From positions 1,240,001-1,304,000 of the forward strand of contig CP160629.1 of assembly GCA_038993745.2 (NCBI GenBank): a stretch of 64,000 bases of DNA, read 5' to 3'. Positions 49,101 to 56,950 of this stretch are shown in pieces. The notes under the pieces are model-generated. The model ran no database searches and had not been told where the DNA came from. It saw nothing but the letters and a program-made list of their open reading frames with translations. Positions within the stretch are counted from its first letter, which is position 1. Each line of letters starts with the position of its first letter. Source of the DNA: Aliivibrio fischeri. Lineage in GTDB: Bacteria; Pseudomonadota; Gammaproteobacteria; Enterobacterales; Vibrionaceae. Both the position numbers and the translations under genes were made by a program.

Positions 49101-49819
49101 ATTATCAAATGCCAAAAGCGACAGAGTGGCAATTAATACCAAAAGATACCGTTGAGAGTGAATTGGCTCAAGTGAAGTCGTTATCTGAAAGCTTGGTGAA
49201 ACGTGAAGGTGAGATAGCTCAAGCCTTACGTTCAGATGATGAACGCAAAACCAACCAAAAGGCCTTGTTTGAAGCAATAGAAGCGTATCAGTCTGAATAC
49301 GATGATATTCAATATCTGCATTCATTAATTGGTTCGCAAAAAGGGGATAAATTCCGTAAATTTGCCCAAGGATTAACGTTAGAGAACCTCGTTTATTTAG
49401 CCAATAAGCAGTTAACGCGTTTGCATGGTCGCTATGAGCTTAAACGTAAAGCCAGCGATGGATTAGAACTGCAAGTGTTAGATACATGGCAGGGTGATGT
49501 GGTTCGTGACACCAAAACCTTATCGGGTGGTGAAAGTTTCTTAGTCAGTTTGGCGTTAGCGTTAGCGCTTTCTGATCTTGTTAGTCACAAAACGAGTATT
49601 GATTCGCTGTTCTTAGATGAAGGTTTTGGTACGCTAGATAGCGAAACGCTAGATATGGCGCTTGATGCGTTAGACAATCTAAATGCATCTGGAAAAATGA
49701 TCGGTGTAATTAGTCATATTGAAGCGATGAAAGAACGTATTCCAGTTCAAATAAAAGTCACCAAACGTAGCGGATTAGGCGTGAGTGAGCTAGAAAAACA
49801 ATATAAAAAAGTCAGTTAA
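46139..49819 (+). CDS. sbcC: Exonuclease subunit SbcC (SMC-like ATPase)
   Basis: The ATPase partner of SbcD, 1,226 residues (E. coli 1,048). Walker A GPTGAGKT is at residues 37-44. Two long glutamine-rich coiled coils surround the zinc hook CPLC at residues 598-601. The C-terminal ABC signature TLSGGESFLVSLALALALS and Walker B SLFLDEGFGTLD complete the split ATPase. The extra length lies in the coiled coils, which are richer in Gln than usual. Coupled to sbcD by an ATGA overlap. Confidence 0.95.
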   Translation: MRILSLSFSNLNSLKGEWKIDFSASPFAENGLFAITGPTGAGKTTILDAICLALYHKTPRLGGISTSSNEIMTRGTAECSAEVEFEVKGKAYRAFWSQRRSRGKVDGNLQAATVELAEVDSEKVLATQVKKKDELINTITGLDFSRFTKSMMLSQGQFAAFLNADANDRAGLLEELTGTEIYGQISEKVHEHYTASKQKLAELKAKAEGVELLSEEDKQALIDEQTELQANQKQQQVQLVEWQAHVEWWNAEVKNQQQYQQAIEHHQFALDKEKQASEQLHRLAQSEPAEKLRAPYQLWQEAQERFDEVVKELSLTEVSHQQKTSDKLTLESHVTQLKQVFDDIKVESKTLEALINDSVQPLDTRISQLTQQSQERQQNIAHLTTRYEESHKKQQHLTVTLSDVTETLAQLTSYVEKHQSDVQLERYLGQWKRQVSYISQQDKEVSALNSKVTSAKATLDALLANMTKKETELHQAQVVVNTEVDALKAAELALQQSQEKGTEAQLAEQVAALTNRHQYRVELTHVNNEYLRAIKELQTLEMMQKTQSSEIQTLEAQRAELGSQFKQLEQQVIDLTTLIEQEGELAKYRAELMKDQDCPLCGSTHHPLLEQSQSLDLNATMQRKKEAEQKRAEIVEQGKSVREQLDSLKVKQEHCQSQCVQFQNIVKSTQQQWSTLLEATQLTLNLGDTDTINQSIAECEALLTALNEQVKQVRQADEKYRAQQNQLQQAQHRFDTVTAGLEYDRKSHRVAAQLQLDDSVKLEQLQQHAAELKQQLVAEIEQTGFNAPKLAEIESWFTQKEQDLQRIQQQILEQQRFTQQQQKLQSEHGHLLDQLSELTNQLKTVQAENVLLTSDLEQQKAKRVELFGLQEVKVARSEMAGKLGDSEQRYQVEQQKLQILVQELAVIEGKVTSLKQSHANNDKLTAERSGVWKDALLHSPFETLELFKAALISEEERQQLLDLKTEIQQAIERTSALLDSAKHTKEQHYQMPKATEWQLIPKDTVESELAQVKSLSESLVKREGEIAQALRSDDERKTNQKALFEAIEAYQSEYDDIQYLHSLIGSQKGDKFRKFAQGLTLENLVYLANKQLTRLHGRYELKRKASDGLELQVLDTWQGDVVRDTKTLSGGESFLVSLALALALSDLVSHKTSIDSLFLDEGFGTLDSETLDMALDALDNLNASGKMIGVISHIEAMKERIPVQIKVTKRSGLGVSELEKQYKKVS

Positions 49820-49851
49820 TTTTGCAAATAGAGCAGTAAAAGGAATTTATA

Positions 49852-50337
49852 ATGGGTAAAACAAAACGTGAAGTAACGTTACGCTTTTTAGCTGAACCGG
49901 GCGATGTCAACTTTGGTGGTAAGGTACACGGCGGTGCGGTAATGAAATGGATCGACCTCGCAGCTTATGCATCAGCGGCGGGTTGGAGTGGGAAATATTG
50001 CATTACCGCATATGCAGGTGGCATTCGTTTTGTTGAGCCTATTTTTGTTGGCAACCTTGTGGAAGTGACAGGTAAAGTCATCTATACCGGAAAATCGTCT
50101 ATGCACATCGCTATTGATGTGCAAGCAAGTGACCCTAAAGAGCAGAATAATCGCTTAACGACGCATTGTATCGTTATCATGGTGGCGGTTGATGGAAATG
50201 GTAAACCGACATCAGTTCCTGAGTGGGTACCAGAGACAGAAGAAGACATAAAATTAAGGGATTCGGCTATCAAACTGATGAATATGCGTAAAGAGATAGG
50301 CGAAGAGATGGAAGCACATGTTCAATACTTAAAATAG
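49852..50337 (+). CDS. Hotdog-fold acyl-CoA thioesterase (YciA/acyl-CoA hydrolase type)
   Basis: This 161-residue cytoplasmic enzyme is predicted to hydrolyse acyl-CoA thioesters. The hotdog helix motif DVNFGGKVHGGAVMKWIDLA fits the acyl-CoA hydrolase family (Pfam 4HBT), as do the strands GIRFVEPIFVGNLVEVTGKV and SSMHIAIDVQA. It starts 33 bp after sbcC with an AAGGA ribosome site, so read-through from the sbcDC operon is possible. The chain-length preference is unknown. Confidence 0.85.
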   Translation: MGKTKREVTLRFLAEPGDVNFGGKVHGGAVMKWIDLAAYASAAGWSGKYCITAYAGGIRFVEPIFVGNLVEVTGKVIYTGKSSMHIAIDVQASDPKEQNNRLTTHCIVIMVAVDGNGKPTSVPEWVPETEEDIKLRDSAIKLMNMRKEIGEEMEAHVQYLK

Positions 50338-50504
50338 AGTAAAATTTCCTATTGTTTTTTCTATGCGCAATATAATTTTAAAATGTATGTTTAGCCTGAA
50401 TTATATTGCGTATACCTTCTAAATGACGCTGATATAGACACAAAATCTACTTTGGTGTGTATTAAGATAATACAACACGCACAATAAGGTAGAGGAATAA
50501 ATTA

Positions 50505-50936
50505 ATGGCATCATTACCAGACGAGAATCAAAAACGCTTTGTAGCCATCTTAAATAAAAAGATGGATTTAGGGCGTACACTCAATGTACTTGGCCATATT
50601 AGTGTCGGCTTATCTGATTTACTTGAGCAGAGTGATGCAGAGTTTGTTGATTACTATGATAAAGATAAACACCACCATCCTAATATCTCTCATTACCCAT
50701 TTATTGTTTTAAAAGCGCCAAACTCGAATAAAATCAGAACTATTCGTGAGCAAGCGTTAGAGCTTGGTATTCAATTTACGGATTTTACTCATACGATGAT
50801 TGAAGGTGGCTCTATCGTTCAACAACAGACAACCAGTGAAACGAAGGATGAAGATTTCGAATACCTTGGAATATGTTTGTTTGGGGATACTGAAACTATT
50901 AAAGGGATCACCAAAAAATTCAGTTTATATAAATAA
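50505..50936 (+). CDS. DUF2000 family protein
   Basis: This 143-residue protein matches the DUF2000 family: NEW start MASLPDENQKRFVAILNKKM, a central GHISVGLSDLLEQSD, then PFIVLKAPNSNKIRTIREQA. DUF2000 proteins have a Pth2-like (peptidyl-tRNA hydrolase II) fold, but catalytic function has not been shown. A GAGG ribosome site is upstream. No operon partner. Confidence 0.75.
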   Translation: MASLPDENQKRFVAILNKKMDLGRTLNVLGHISVGLSDLLEQSDAEFVDYYDKDKHHHPNISHYPFIVLKAPNSNKIRTIREQALELGIQFTDFTHTMIEGGSIVQQQTTSETKDEDFEYLGICLFGDTETIKGITKKFSLYK

Positions 50937-51040
50937 CTATTATGTTATTTGTTCAGTTTCTATCTAGCGTTTAAAAAGTAAGAAATGGATAAATAATTTA
51001 GTAGATGTTAAAGGATAGGGGAAACAAGTTTATTTAAGGG

Positions 51041-51068
51041 TTGCATTGCCAAGTTCATTATATAGAAT
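51041..51068 (+). promoter_or_regulatory. Candidate sigma70 promoter of the permease leader transcript
   Basis: TTGCAT (51041-51046) and TAGAAT (51063-51068) are separated by 16 bases. The -10 matches TATAAT in five of six positions, the -35 is poor. Predicted transcription would start about 51075, at or within the first hairpin, so the RNA would begin with that structure. Confidence 0.45.
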
Positions 51069-51069
51069 G

Positions 51070-51116
51070 GATCGGACTACTAGTTTGGTAGTTCGGTCAG
51101 TAAAGGATTTACGACC
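51070..51116 (+). promoter_or_regulatory. Two overlapping hairpins at the 5' end of the permease leader
   Basis: Stem A: GATCGGACTAC (51070-51080) with GTAGTTCGGTC (51088-51098), 11 bp including G-U pairs, 7-base loop. Stem B: GGTC-a-GTAAA (51095-51104) with TTTACGACC (51108-51116). They share GGTC 51095-51098, so the two cannot both form. Possible alternative RNA structures of a regulatory leader; stem B could otherwise be a DNA operator. Confidence 0.5.
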
Positions 51117-51155
51117 TATTATTATAAATGGAATGTGACTAATTAGGATGTACAC

Positions 51156-51320
51156 ATGATTTTCCAACTAACATCAGGCCCATTGTTAGAGCCTACAGAA
51201 GGTTCACCCCATCATACTGGTTTCAAGTCATCAGTTGTTCTTTCTCTGCGTTTCTTCTCGTCTCAGTTTCTCGCGTTTCACTTCTTCTCGTATTTTCGAT
51301 TTCTCCGTTTTTATTCGTAA
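51156..51320 (+). CDS. Phe/Tyr-rich leader peptide upstream of aromatic permease
   Basis: A 54-codon ORF (ATG 51156, TAA 51318-51320) with an AGGA Shine-Dalgarno seven bases upstream. Residues 33-53 hold 9 Phe and 2 Tyr (RFFSSQFLAFHFFSYFRFL, then RFY), an extreme enrichment like that of PheA/PheST-type leader peptides but longer. The codons are mostly TTC/TTT. It precedes by 111 bp a HAAAP-family aromatic amino acid permease. The likely job is to sense charged tRNA-Phe/Tyr (ribosome stalling) and control the permease. The region is also pyrimidine-rich and G-poor (rut-like), so Rho may take part. Function is inferred. Confidence 0.55.
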   Translation: MIFQLTSGPLLEPTEGSPHHTGFKSSVVLSLRFFSSQFLAFHFFSYFRFLRFYS

Positions 51321-51334
51321 TTAATCAGCTCTAA

Positions 51335-51377
51335 TTTCAACCGCGTTATCTTTGTGGGTAATTTCTTGCGCGTTGAA
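51335..51377 (+). promoter_or_regulatory. Hairpin between leader ORF and permease
   Basis: TTCAAC-c-GCG (51336-51345) and CGCGTTGAA (51369-51377) form a 9-bp stem with one bulge and a 23-base loop. Lies 16 bases after the leader stop. A run of T does not follow, so a simple intrinsic terminator is not evident; it may be an antiterminator or pause structure. Confidence 0.4.
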
Positions 51378-51431
51378 TTTGACAAAAAATAAAACTAAAG
51401 CTCAAACTCGAATAAAAGTAAGGGAAACATT

Positions 51432-52584
51432 GTGAATTTAAAATTAATCGGAAGCTCACTTATTATTTCAGGTACTGCGCTAGGCGCTGGTATGCTGGCA
51501 ATCCCAATGGTATTGGCTCAATTTGGCCTACTATGGGGTACTGCTCTAATGTTGTTTATCTGTCTTGGAACAACATATGCCGCTTTATTGCTTCTAGAAG
51601 CGAGTATTAATGTTGGTGGTGGTTTAGGTATGAACACCATCGCTCGTAAAAGTTTAGGTAAAAGTGGACAAATTATTACTAATGGTCTGCTTTATGCGCT
51701 TTTAATCTGCTTATTAATGGCTTACATCTTAGGTGCTGGTGATCTATTAAATAAGCTGTTGCGTGGTATTGGTGTTGAGTTGTCACTCATTCAAAGCCAG
51801 ATTGCATTTACATTGGTTGCCGGCATTATTGTTGCTTCGGGAACTGCAGTTATCGATAAATTAAACCGTGTTTTATTTGGCATTATGCTGCTGATGCTTG
51901 TTTTAACGCTTGTATTTTTAGTTCCTGACATATCGTTTGAGAATATGACACAAGTGACGAATTCAAGTACGACCGATTTAGTTAAAACCAGTGCAATTAT
52001 TTTTACCAGTTTTGGTTTTATGGTTGTTATCCCATCATTGGTATCTTACAACCATGACGCAACACCAAAGCAACTGAGAAATATGGTTATTCTTGGTTCA
52101 TTAATCCCATTAGTTTGTTACCTAGTATGGCTTTATGCTGTGGTTGGTAATTTAACGGCTGAACAACTGATTCATTTTACAAACGTCTCTGAGTTAATCT
52201 CTGTATTTAGTGCAGAACATGCATTTATTAGTGTTGTGTTATCTGGTTTTACAGGTCTTGCTTTATTAACCTCATTCTTAGGTGTAGCAATGGCGCTTTT
52301 CACTCAAAACCAAGATATGTTTAAACAGAACAAAGTAGTAACTTATGTTATTAGTTTTATTTTGCCACTGACTGGCGCTATTTATGCAGCTGATCAGTTC
52401 TTATCTGTTTTAAGTTACGCAGGGATCATTTTAGTTTTCTTGCAGTCTTTGTACCTCTTGCAATGGTGGTAAAACTAAGAAAATCAGAGAATGCCGAGAA
52501 AACATACATTGCTGAGGGTGGGTAGCTATGCTGACTTTCTCTTTTGCTTTTGGTGGTTTTCTTCTGATTTCACAAGTGATCTAA
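51432..52584 (+). pseudogene. HAAAP-family aromatic amino acid permease (TyrP-like), frameshifted twice as sequenced
   Basis: An 11-TM inner-membrane amino acid transporter of the TyrP/Mtr/TnaB group. It starts with GTG 51432 (GGGA upstream) at NLKLIGSSLIISGTALGAGM, the family signature. The clean frame ends after LVFL at about 52440; one missing base near 52440-52443 restores FLAVFVPLAMVVKLRKSE, and another near 52520-52525 restores the last helix (TFSFAFGGFLLISQVI) and stop at 52584. Restored length (about 384 residues) matches the adjacent paralogue (388). Tandem duplicate of the next gene; substrate probably tyrosine, possibly phenylalanine. Confidence 0.85.
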
Positions 52585-52592
52585 CGTTATAA

Positions 52593-52632
52593 GCTCTTAT
52601 TTATGGTGTTGTCACATACTATGAATAAGAGC
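52593..52632 (+). other. Hairpin between the two permease genes
   Basis: GCTCTTATT (52593-52601) and AATAAGAGC (52624-52632) are perfect inverted repeats of 9 bp around a 22-base loop. No T-run follows. It may separate or attenuate the two tandem transcription units. Confidence 0.45.
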
Positions 52633-52695
52633 ACCTCATATCGACAATCTAATTACAGTGTTGATATAAATTTGTTTCAAAAAGAATGATATACA

Positions 52696-53862
52696 ATGAA
52701 TTTTAAATTATTTGGTAGTGCGTTAATTTTATCTGGTACAGCATTAGGCGCAGGGATGCTGGCTATCCCTATGGTATTGGCACAGTTTGGATTGTTTTAT
52801 AGCACTCTACTAATGTTGATTATCTGTGCAGGAACAACATACGCAGCTTTGCTATTAACAGAAGCATGTTCAAAAACAGAATTAGCATTTGGGATTAATA
52901 CTGTAGCAAATAAGACCATTGGTAAAGGTGGTCAACTTGTTACTAATGCTCTGTTTTACCTTTTATTATTTTGCATGTTAATTGCTTATATTTTAGGGGC
53001 AGCAGATTTAATTAAACGTATATTTTCTATGATGAATGTAGAAATGAGCATTGAATTTGCTCAGGTTGCATTCACCTTGTTTGCGAGTGCTTTTGTTGTT
53101 TGTGGAACACAAATTATTGATAAGTTAAATCGACTGTTGTTTTTCTTTATGATTTCCATGTTGGTGTTGACTTTAATCATTCTAATTCCAGGTATGACAG
53201 TGGAAAATCTATCGCAAGTAACAAACCATGATAAAGGTATGCTATTTGATACCAGCACGATTTTGTTTACTAGCTTTGCCTCTATGCCAGTAATTCCTTC
53301 GTTAGTTGCTTATAATAAGGAAGCGACAAAACAACAATTGCGAAATATGGTTATTCTAGGATCGATCATTCCATTGATCTGTTATTTAGTATGGCTATAT
53401 GCGGTTGTTGGTAACTTAACAGCAAATGAAATTACGCATTTTTCTAATATCTCTGATTTGATTCAAACATTCAGTGCGAAGAATGAATATATTGAAATTA
53501 TTCTGTCGATTTTCACATCATTAGCATTATTGACTTCTTTCCTTGGTGTGGCGATGGCTTTATATAATCAAAATAAAGATATGATTTCACATAATAAGAT
53601 TGTGACATATGTGTGCACGTTCATTTTGCCTTTATTAGGTGCTGGTTTAGCGGCTGATCAATTCTTATCTGTACTTGGTTATGCTGGTGTTATCTTGGTT
53701 TTCTTAGCTATTTTTATTCCATTAGCAATGGTTGTAACGTTAAGAAAAAAAGAGACAGAGGAAGTGCATCAAAACCTTCATATTTATACAGCTGAAGGTG
53801 GTAAATTAGCTCTTGGTTTAACTCTTTTATTTGGTTTATTGCTATTAATTAGCCAAATTTAA
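52696..53862 (+). CDS. HAAAP-family aromatic amino acid permease (TyrP-like), second tandem copy
   Basis: This intact 388-residue, 11-TM permease of the aromatic amino acid (HAAAP) family starts MNFKLFGSALILSGTALGAG, with AIPMVLAQFG and LVWLYAVVGNLTA shared with the preceding copy. It imports tyrosine or related amino acids with protons. Sequence similarity to its neighbour is high along the whole length, showing a recent tandem duplication. It lacks a leader ORF of the type found before the first copy, so the two are likely regulated differently. Confidence 0.85.
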   Translation: MNFKLFGSALILSGTALGAGMLAIPMVLAQFGLFYSTLLMLIICAGTTYAALLLTEACSKTELAFGINTVANKTIGKGGQLVTNALFYLLLFCMLIAYILGAADLIKRIFSMMNVEMSIEFAQVAFTLFASAFVVCGTQIIDKLNRLLFFFMISMLVLTLIILIPGMTVENLSQVTNHDKGMLFDTSTILFTSFASMPVIPSLVAYNKEATKQQLRNMVILGSIIPLICYLVWLYAVVGNLTANEITHFSNISDLIQTFSAKNEYIEIILSIFTSLALLTSFLGVAMALYNQNKDMISHNKIVTYVCTFILPLLGAGLAADQFLSVLGYAGVILVFLAIFIPLAMVVTLRKKETEEVHQNLHIYTAEGGKLALGLTLLFGLLLLISQI

Positions 53863-53933
53863 TAGATATTATGATCTGACCTGATACAGTTAACGTAATA
53901 GTTAAAGAATATTTACTGTAGAAGGTCAGCATT

Positions 53934-54290
53934 ATGAAATACTTAATTATTGCATTTTCTGCTTTATTTTTAGCGGCATGCGCAACTCCTCCTCCTACTT
54001 CAATGCTCGATAGTGACTGGTCAACCTTTGGTTACGAAAGAGCCATGAAAGGACAAATAGCTCAATCAGAATCACGACTAGATAAATTACTAGACGATCA
54101 AAATTTAAAATCGAGCAATTATCAAGCCTACTTAGCTGGTTACAAAAAAGGTCAGAATGAGTATTGTTCGCAAAATGCGTATATACTTGGTGTAACTGGT
54201 GGTCCATATAACGGAATATGCGATCTTATCGATTGGACTTTCCGAGAAGACTACAACAGTGGTCGATTTTCAACTGCGAATGGGATGTGA
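53934..54290 (+). CDS. DUF2799 lipoprotein (copy 1)
   Basis: This 118-residue predicted lipoprotein has signal peptide MKYLIIAFSALFLAACATPP (lipidated Cys16). The mature domain contains DSDWSTFGYERAMKGQ, NYQAYLAGYKKGQNEYCSQN and GGPYNGICD, the conserved 'W..G..dg..G' and cysteine pattern of DUF2799. The two conserved Cys suggest a disulfide. The role is unknown. Followed by copy 2 after 30 bp in the same direction; a third copy is at 62184. Confidence 0.8.
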   Translation: MKYLIIAFSALFLAACATPPPTSMLDSDWSTFGYERAMKGQIAQSESRLDKLLDDQNLKSSNYQAYLAGYKKGQNEYCSQNAYILGVTGGPYNGICDLIDWTFREDYNSGRFSTANGM

Positions 54291-54320
54291 AAATAATCAT
54301 TCGATGTAAGGAGACATTAC

Positions 54321-54680
54321 ATGAAAGCATTTATAACTGTAGTACTTAGTTCTTTGTTGTTTGCTTGTTCTACAACTGCACCAATCACTTCAACGCAAGA
54401 TAGTGATTGGAACCAGTATGGTTTTGACAGAGGATCTAAAGGGTGGAACCTAGAGACACAGGAGCAATTAAATAATGCTTCAGATGGTCAACAAATAAAA
54501 GTATCTAATTATCAGGCTTATACAGCAGGCTATGCTAATGGACAAATGAAGTATTGTCAGCAAGATGCTTATGAATTAGGTATGAAGGGTGAGGTTTATA
54601 CTGGTGTATGTGACAGCATAAATAAAGATTTTAAGTATGATTACTTACGTGGCTATCATTCACACACTAAAGATATGTAA
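54321..54680 (+). CDS. DUF2799 lipoprotein (copy 2)
   Basis: A 119-residue paralogue of the preceding gene: signal peptide MKAFITVVLSSLLFACSTTA (lipidated Cys16), then DSDWNQYGFDRGSKGWN, NYQAYTAGYANGQMKYCQQ and GEVYTGVCDSI, with the same Cys spacing. AAGGAG ribosome site precedes ATG. Probably co-transcribed with copy 1; terminator follows. Confidence 0.8.
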   Translation: MKAFITVVLSSLLFACSTTAPITSTQDSDWNQYGFDRGSKGWNLETQEQLNNASDGQQIKVSNYQAYTAGYANGQMKYCQQDAYELGMKGEVYTGVCDSINKDFKYDYLRGYHSHTKDM

Positions 54681-54700
54681 ATGACTTATGGTTTTGATAT

Positions 54701-54732
54701 AAAAAATGGCGGGAATTCCCGCCATTTTTTAT
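54701..54732. terminator. Bidirectional terminator
   Basis: AAAAAATGGCGGG and CCCGCCATTTTTT perfect stem between convergent genes. Confidence 0.95.
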
Positions 54733-54734
54733 AA

Positions 54735-55289
54735 CTAATCTACTTTAATAATATTAAAGCGTCCCATTTTCTTTAATATAGGAATGAACTCTTTGTTCAC
54801 TTCAAGCATTACTTTTTTCGCTTTAGTATAAGCACTTAATTTGTCGTTGCCGTTACCATGCGAGAATAGGCGACTTTTCGGCTTATATTCACCATCAACT
54901 AATTCTTTCCAACGAACAATATAGTAATCAGTGGTTCTTACTTCACCAGAGAGTAGGGTGCGTTTTTTAGTGATAATATCAGGCTCAAGGCTGTGAGGAA
55001 GGCGTTCAAACAAACTTGGTGTATTTAATACTGCGTTCCAACAGCTACCCCATAGTTCTTTACCCACTTTGTTTCGTTGTTTCACTGCTTCTTTTAATGC
55101 TTTTTCGCGGCCCTCTTTTAAGCAGCCAACCGAGCGGTTATACATACCATCATCAGGTGTATGGATATGTATTTTTACGCAATTGAATGAATGGGAAATA
55201 AAGCGATAATCACTTTTCATACCTTTCCATTCAGCTCTTAACTTTTGCGCTCTAGGAGATAGAGTGTGCTTTTTCTTATTCATATTCAT
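54735..55289 (-). CDS. Conserved hypothetical Vibrio protein, basic
   Basis: A 184-residue basic protein with many Lys and Arg residues. MKSDYRFISHSFNCVKIHI and GCLKEGREKALKEAVKQRN are conserved-looking stretches. The second part (GREKALKEAVKQRNKVGKEL) faintly recalls AP2-like DNA-binding segments of integrase-type proteins, but this is only an impression. No signal peptide or membrane segment. Function unknown. It has its own promoter region; no operon partner. Confidence 0.6.
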   Translation of the reverse strand: MNMNKKKHTLSPRAQKLRAEWKGMKSDYRFISHSFNCVKIHIHTPDDGMYNRSVGCLKEGREKALKEAVKQRNKVGKELWGSCWNAVLNTPSLFERLPHSLEPDIITKKRTLLSGEVRTTDYYIVRWKELVDGEYKPKSRLFSHGNGNDKLSAYTKAKKVMLEVNKEFIPILKKMGRFNIIKVD

Positions 55290-55448
55290 TATGTTGTGTG
55301 TTGATGCATTAATGACAATATTACATTAATTGAGCATATTGTTAATAGTGAAGTGGTGAGAAAGCGTAAAGTTTTTGTAAAAAATAGAAATATTTAAAAT
55401 AATTGTAGTTTAGATAGCTGAATTTTGTAGTATTTTTTTGTAAAGCAT

Positions 55449-55477
55449 AAAAAAGGGACGATAAATCGTCCCTTAGT
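55449..55477 (-). terminator. Terminator of sdaA
   Basis: AAGGGACGAT and ATCGTCCCTT stem, 20 bases beyond the sdaA stop, with a run of T on the minus strand after the stem (A-run at 55449-55453 on the plus strand). Confidence 0.8.
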
Positions 55478-55496
55478 CATGGAATGTTATGCTCTA

Positions 55497-56857
55497 TTAG
55501 CAAATAACTTTAATTGCTAGGCCACCCTGAGAAGTTTCACGGTATTTAGCATTCATGTCTTTACCTGTTTCAAGCATTGTCTCGATAACTTTATCAAGAG
55601 ATACACGAGGTGCTGATGCACGACGTAAAGCCATACGAGTTGCGTTGATAGCTTTAACCGCAGCAATGCCGTTACGTTCGATACAAGGAACTTGTACTTG
55701 GCCAGCAACAGGGTCACAAGTTAAACCTAAGTTATGTTCCATTGCAATCTCTGCAGCCATACATACTTGTTCAGGGCTACCACCCATAAGCTCAGCAAGA
55801 CCTGCAGCAGCCATAGAACAGGCAACACCAACTTCACCCTGACAGCCAACTTCTGCACCAGAGATTGATGCATTTTGTTTGTAAAGACCACCGATTGCAC
55901 CAGAAGCTGCAAAGTAACGGATGTAATCTTTCTCTGTTACTGTTTGGATAAACTTATCGTAGTACGCTAGAACAGCAGGGATGATGCCACATGCGCCATT
56001 AGTTGGAGCGGTAACAACACGACCACCTGCCGCATTTTCTTCGTTTACAGCAAATGCGTACATGTTAACCCAATCAACTACTTCCATAGGGTCGTGAGAC
56101 GTTTTTTCAGAAGTCAGTAATTGTTGACGTAGAGCTGCAGCACGACGAGGAACACGTAGAGGTCCAGGAAGGATACCTTCAGTATTCATGCCTTTTCCAT
56201 ACAGTCACGCATGGTTTTCCAGATCTTAGCAAAATAAGTACGAACTTCATCTTCTGCAAGAATCGCGTGTTCGTTTTTCATTACTAGAGTACTGATAGAT
56301 AAGCCGTGCTCTTTACATAAATCAACAAGTTCAGAAGCGTAGTTGAATGAGTAAGGAACTTGGATTGATGATTCTACTTCTTTACCAAAGTTTTCTTCAT
56401 CAACAATAAAACCACCACCGATAGAGTAGTAAGTTTTAGAGTAAGCCACTTCACCGTCAATCCACGCATGGATTTGCATGCCATTTTCGTGAAGTGATAG
56501 GTTAGAAGTATGGAAATTCATTCCACCTTCTTTTGGAAATTCTACCGTGTGGCAGTGCATACCAACTGGTAAGCGCTCAGTTTCTTCAACGCGAGCGATG
56601 AAGCCCGGAATAGAGTCAATATCTACGTGTTCTGGCGTGTTACCTGCCAGACCCATAATGATTGCGATATCAGTATGGTGACCTTTCCCTGTCAGTGATA
56701 ATGAACCGTAAACATCAACAGTGATTTTAGTGATATCACGCAGTTTGCCCATGCCACGTAAATCGTCGATAAACTCTTTACCAGCTTTCATTGGACCAAC
56801 GGTGTGGGAGCTAGAAGGACCAACTCCGATTTTGTAGATATCAAAAACACTAATCAT
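55497..56857 (-). pseudogene. sdaA: L-serine dehydratase SdaA, split by a frameshift at the alpha/beta boundary as sequenced
   Basis: An iron-sulfur L-serine deaminase of about 453 residues when restored (E. coli SdaA 454). The N-terminal regulatory part starts MISVFDIYKIGVGPSSSHTVG with a GAGG ribosome site; the catalytic part has [18 protein letters not shown] and the Cys-containing [17 protein letters not shown]. The protein is read as two ORFs, 56186-56857 and 55497-56189, because one A seems missing in the run at 56193-56196 (restored [20 protein letters not shown]). The ORFs overlap by ATGA, so a coupled two-subunit form like Gram-positive sdaAB/sdaAA is an alternative, though no vibrio is known to me that has it. 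It lies after sdaC. Confidence 0.85.
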
Positions 56858-56872
56858 GTAATTACCTCGAAT

Positions 56873-56892
56873 AAGCCCCAAAAGAGGGGCTT
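56873..56892 (-). other. Hairpin in the sdaC-sdaA intercistronic region
   Basis: AAGCCCC/GGGGCTT stem around CAAAAG-like loop just before the sdaA ribosome site. The T-run that follows on the minus strand is weak, so it may act as a partial terminator or stability element. Confidence 0.4.
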
Positions 56893-56950
56893 TATTATCA
56901 TTATTATTAACTTCGTTTAACTAAGTTTGTATTAGTTTACAAATTAGTTA

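Noticed and set aside
51099..51116. TyrR box TGTAAA-N6-TTTACA near the first permease
   Set aside because: GTAAA and TTTAC are present but only three bases apart instead of six plus outer bases, so the spacing does not fit.
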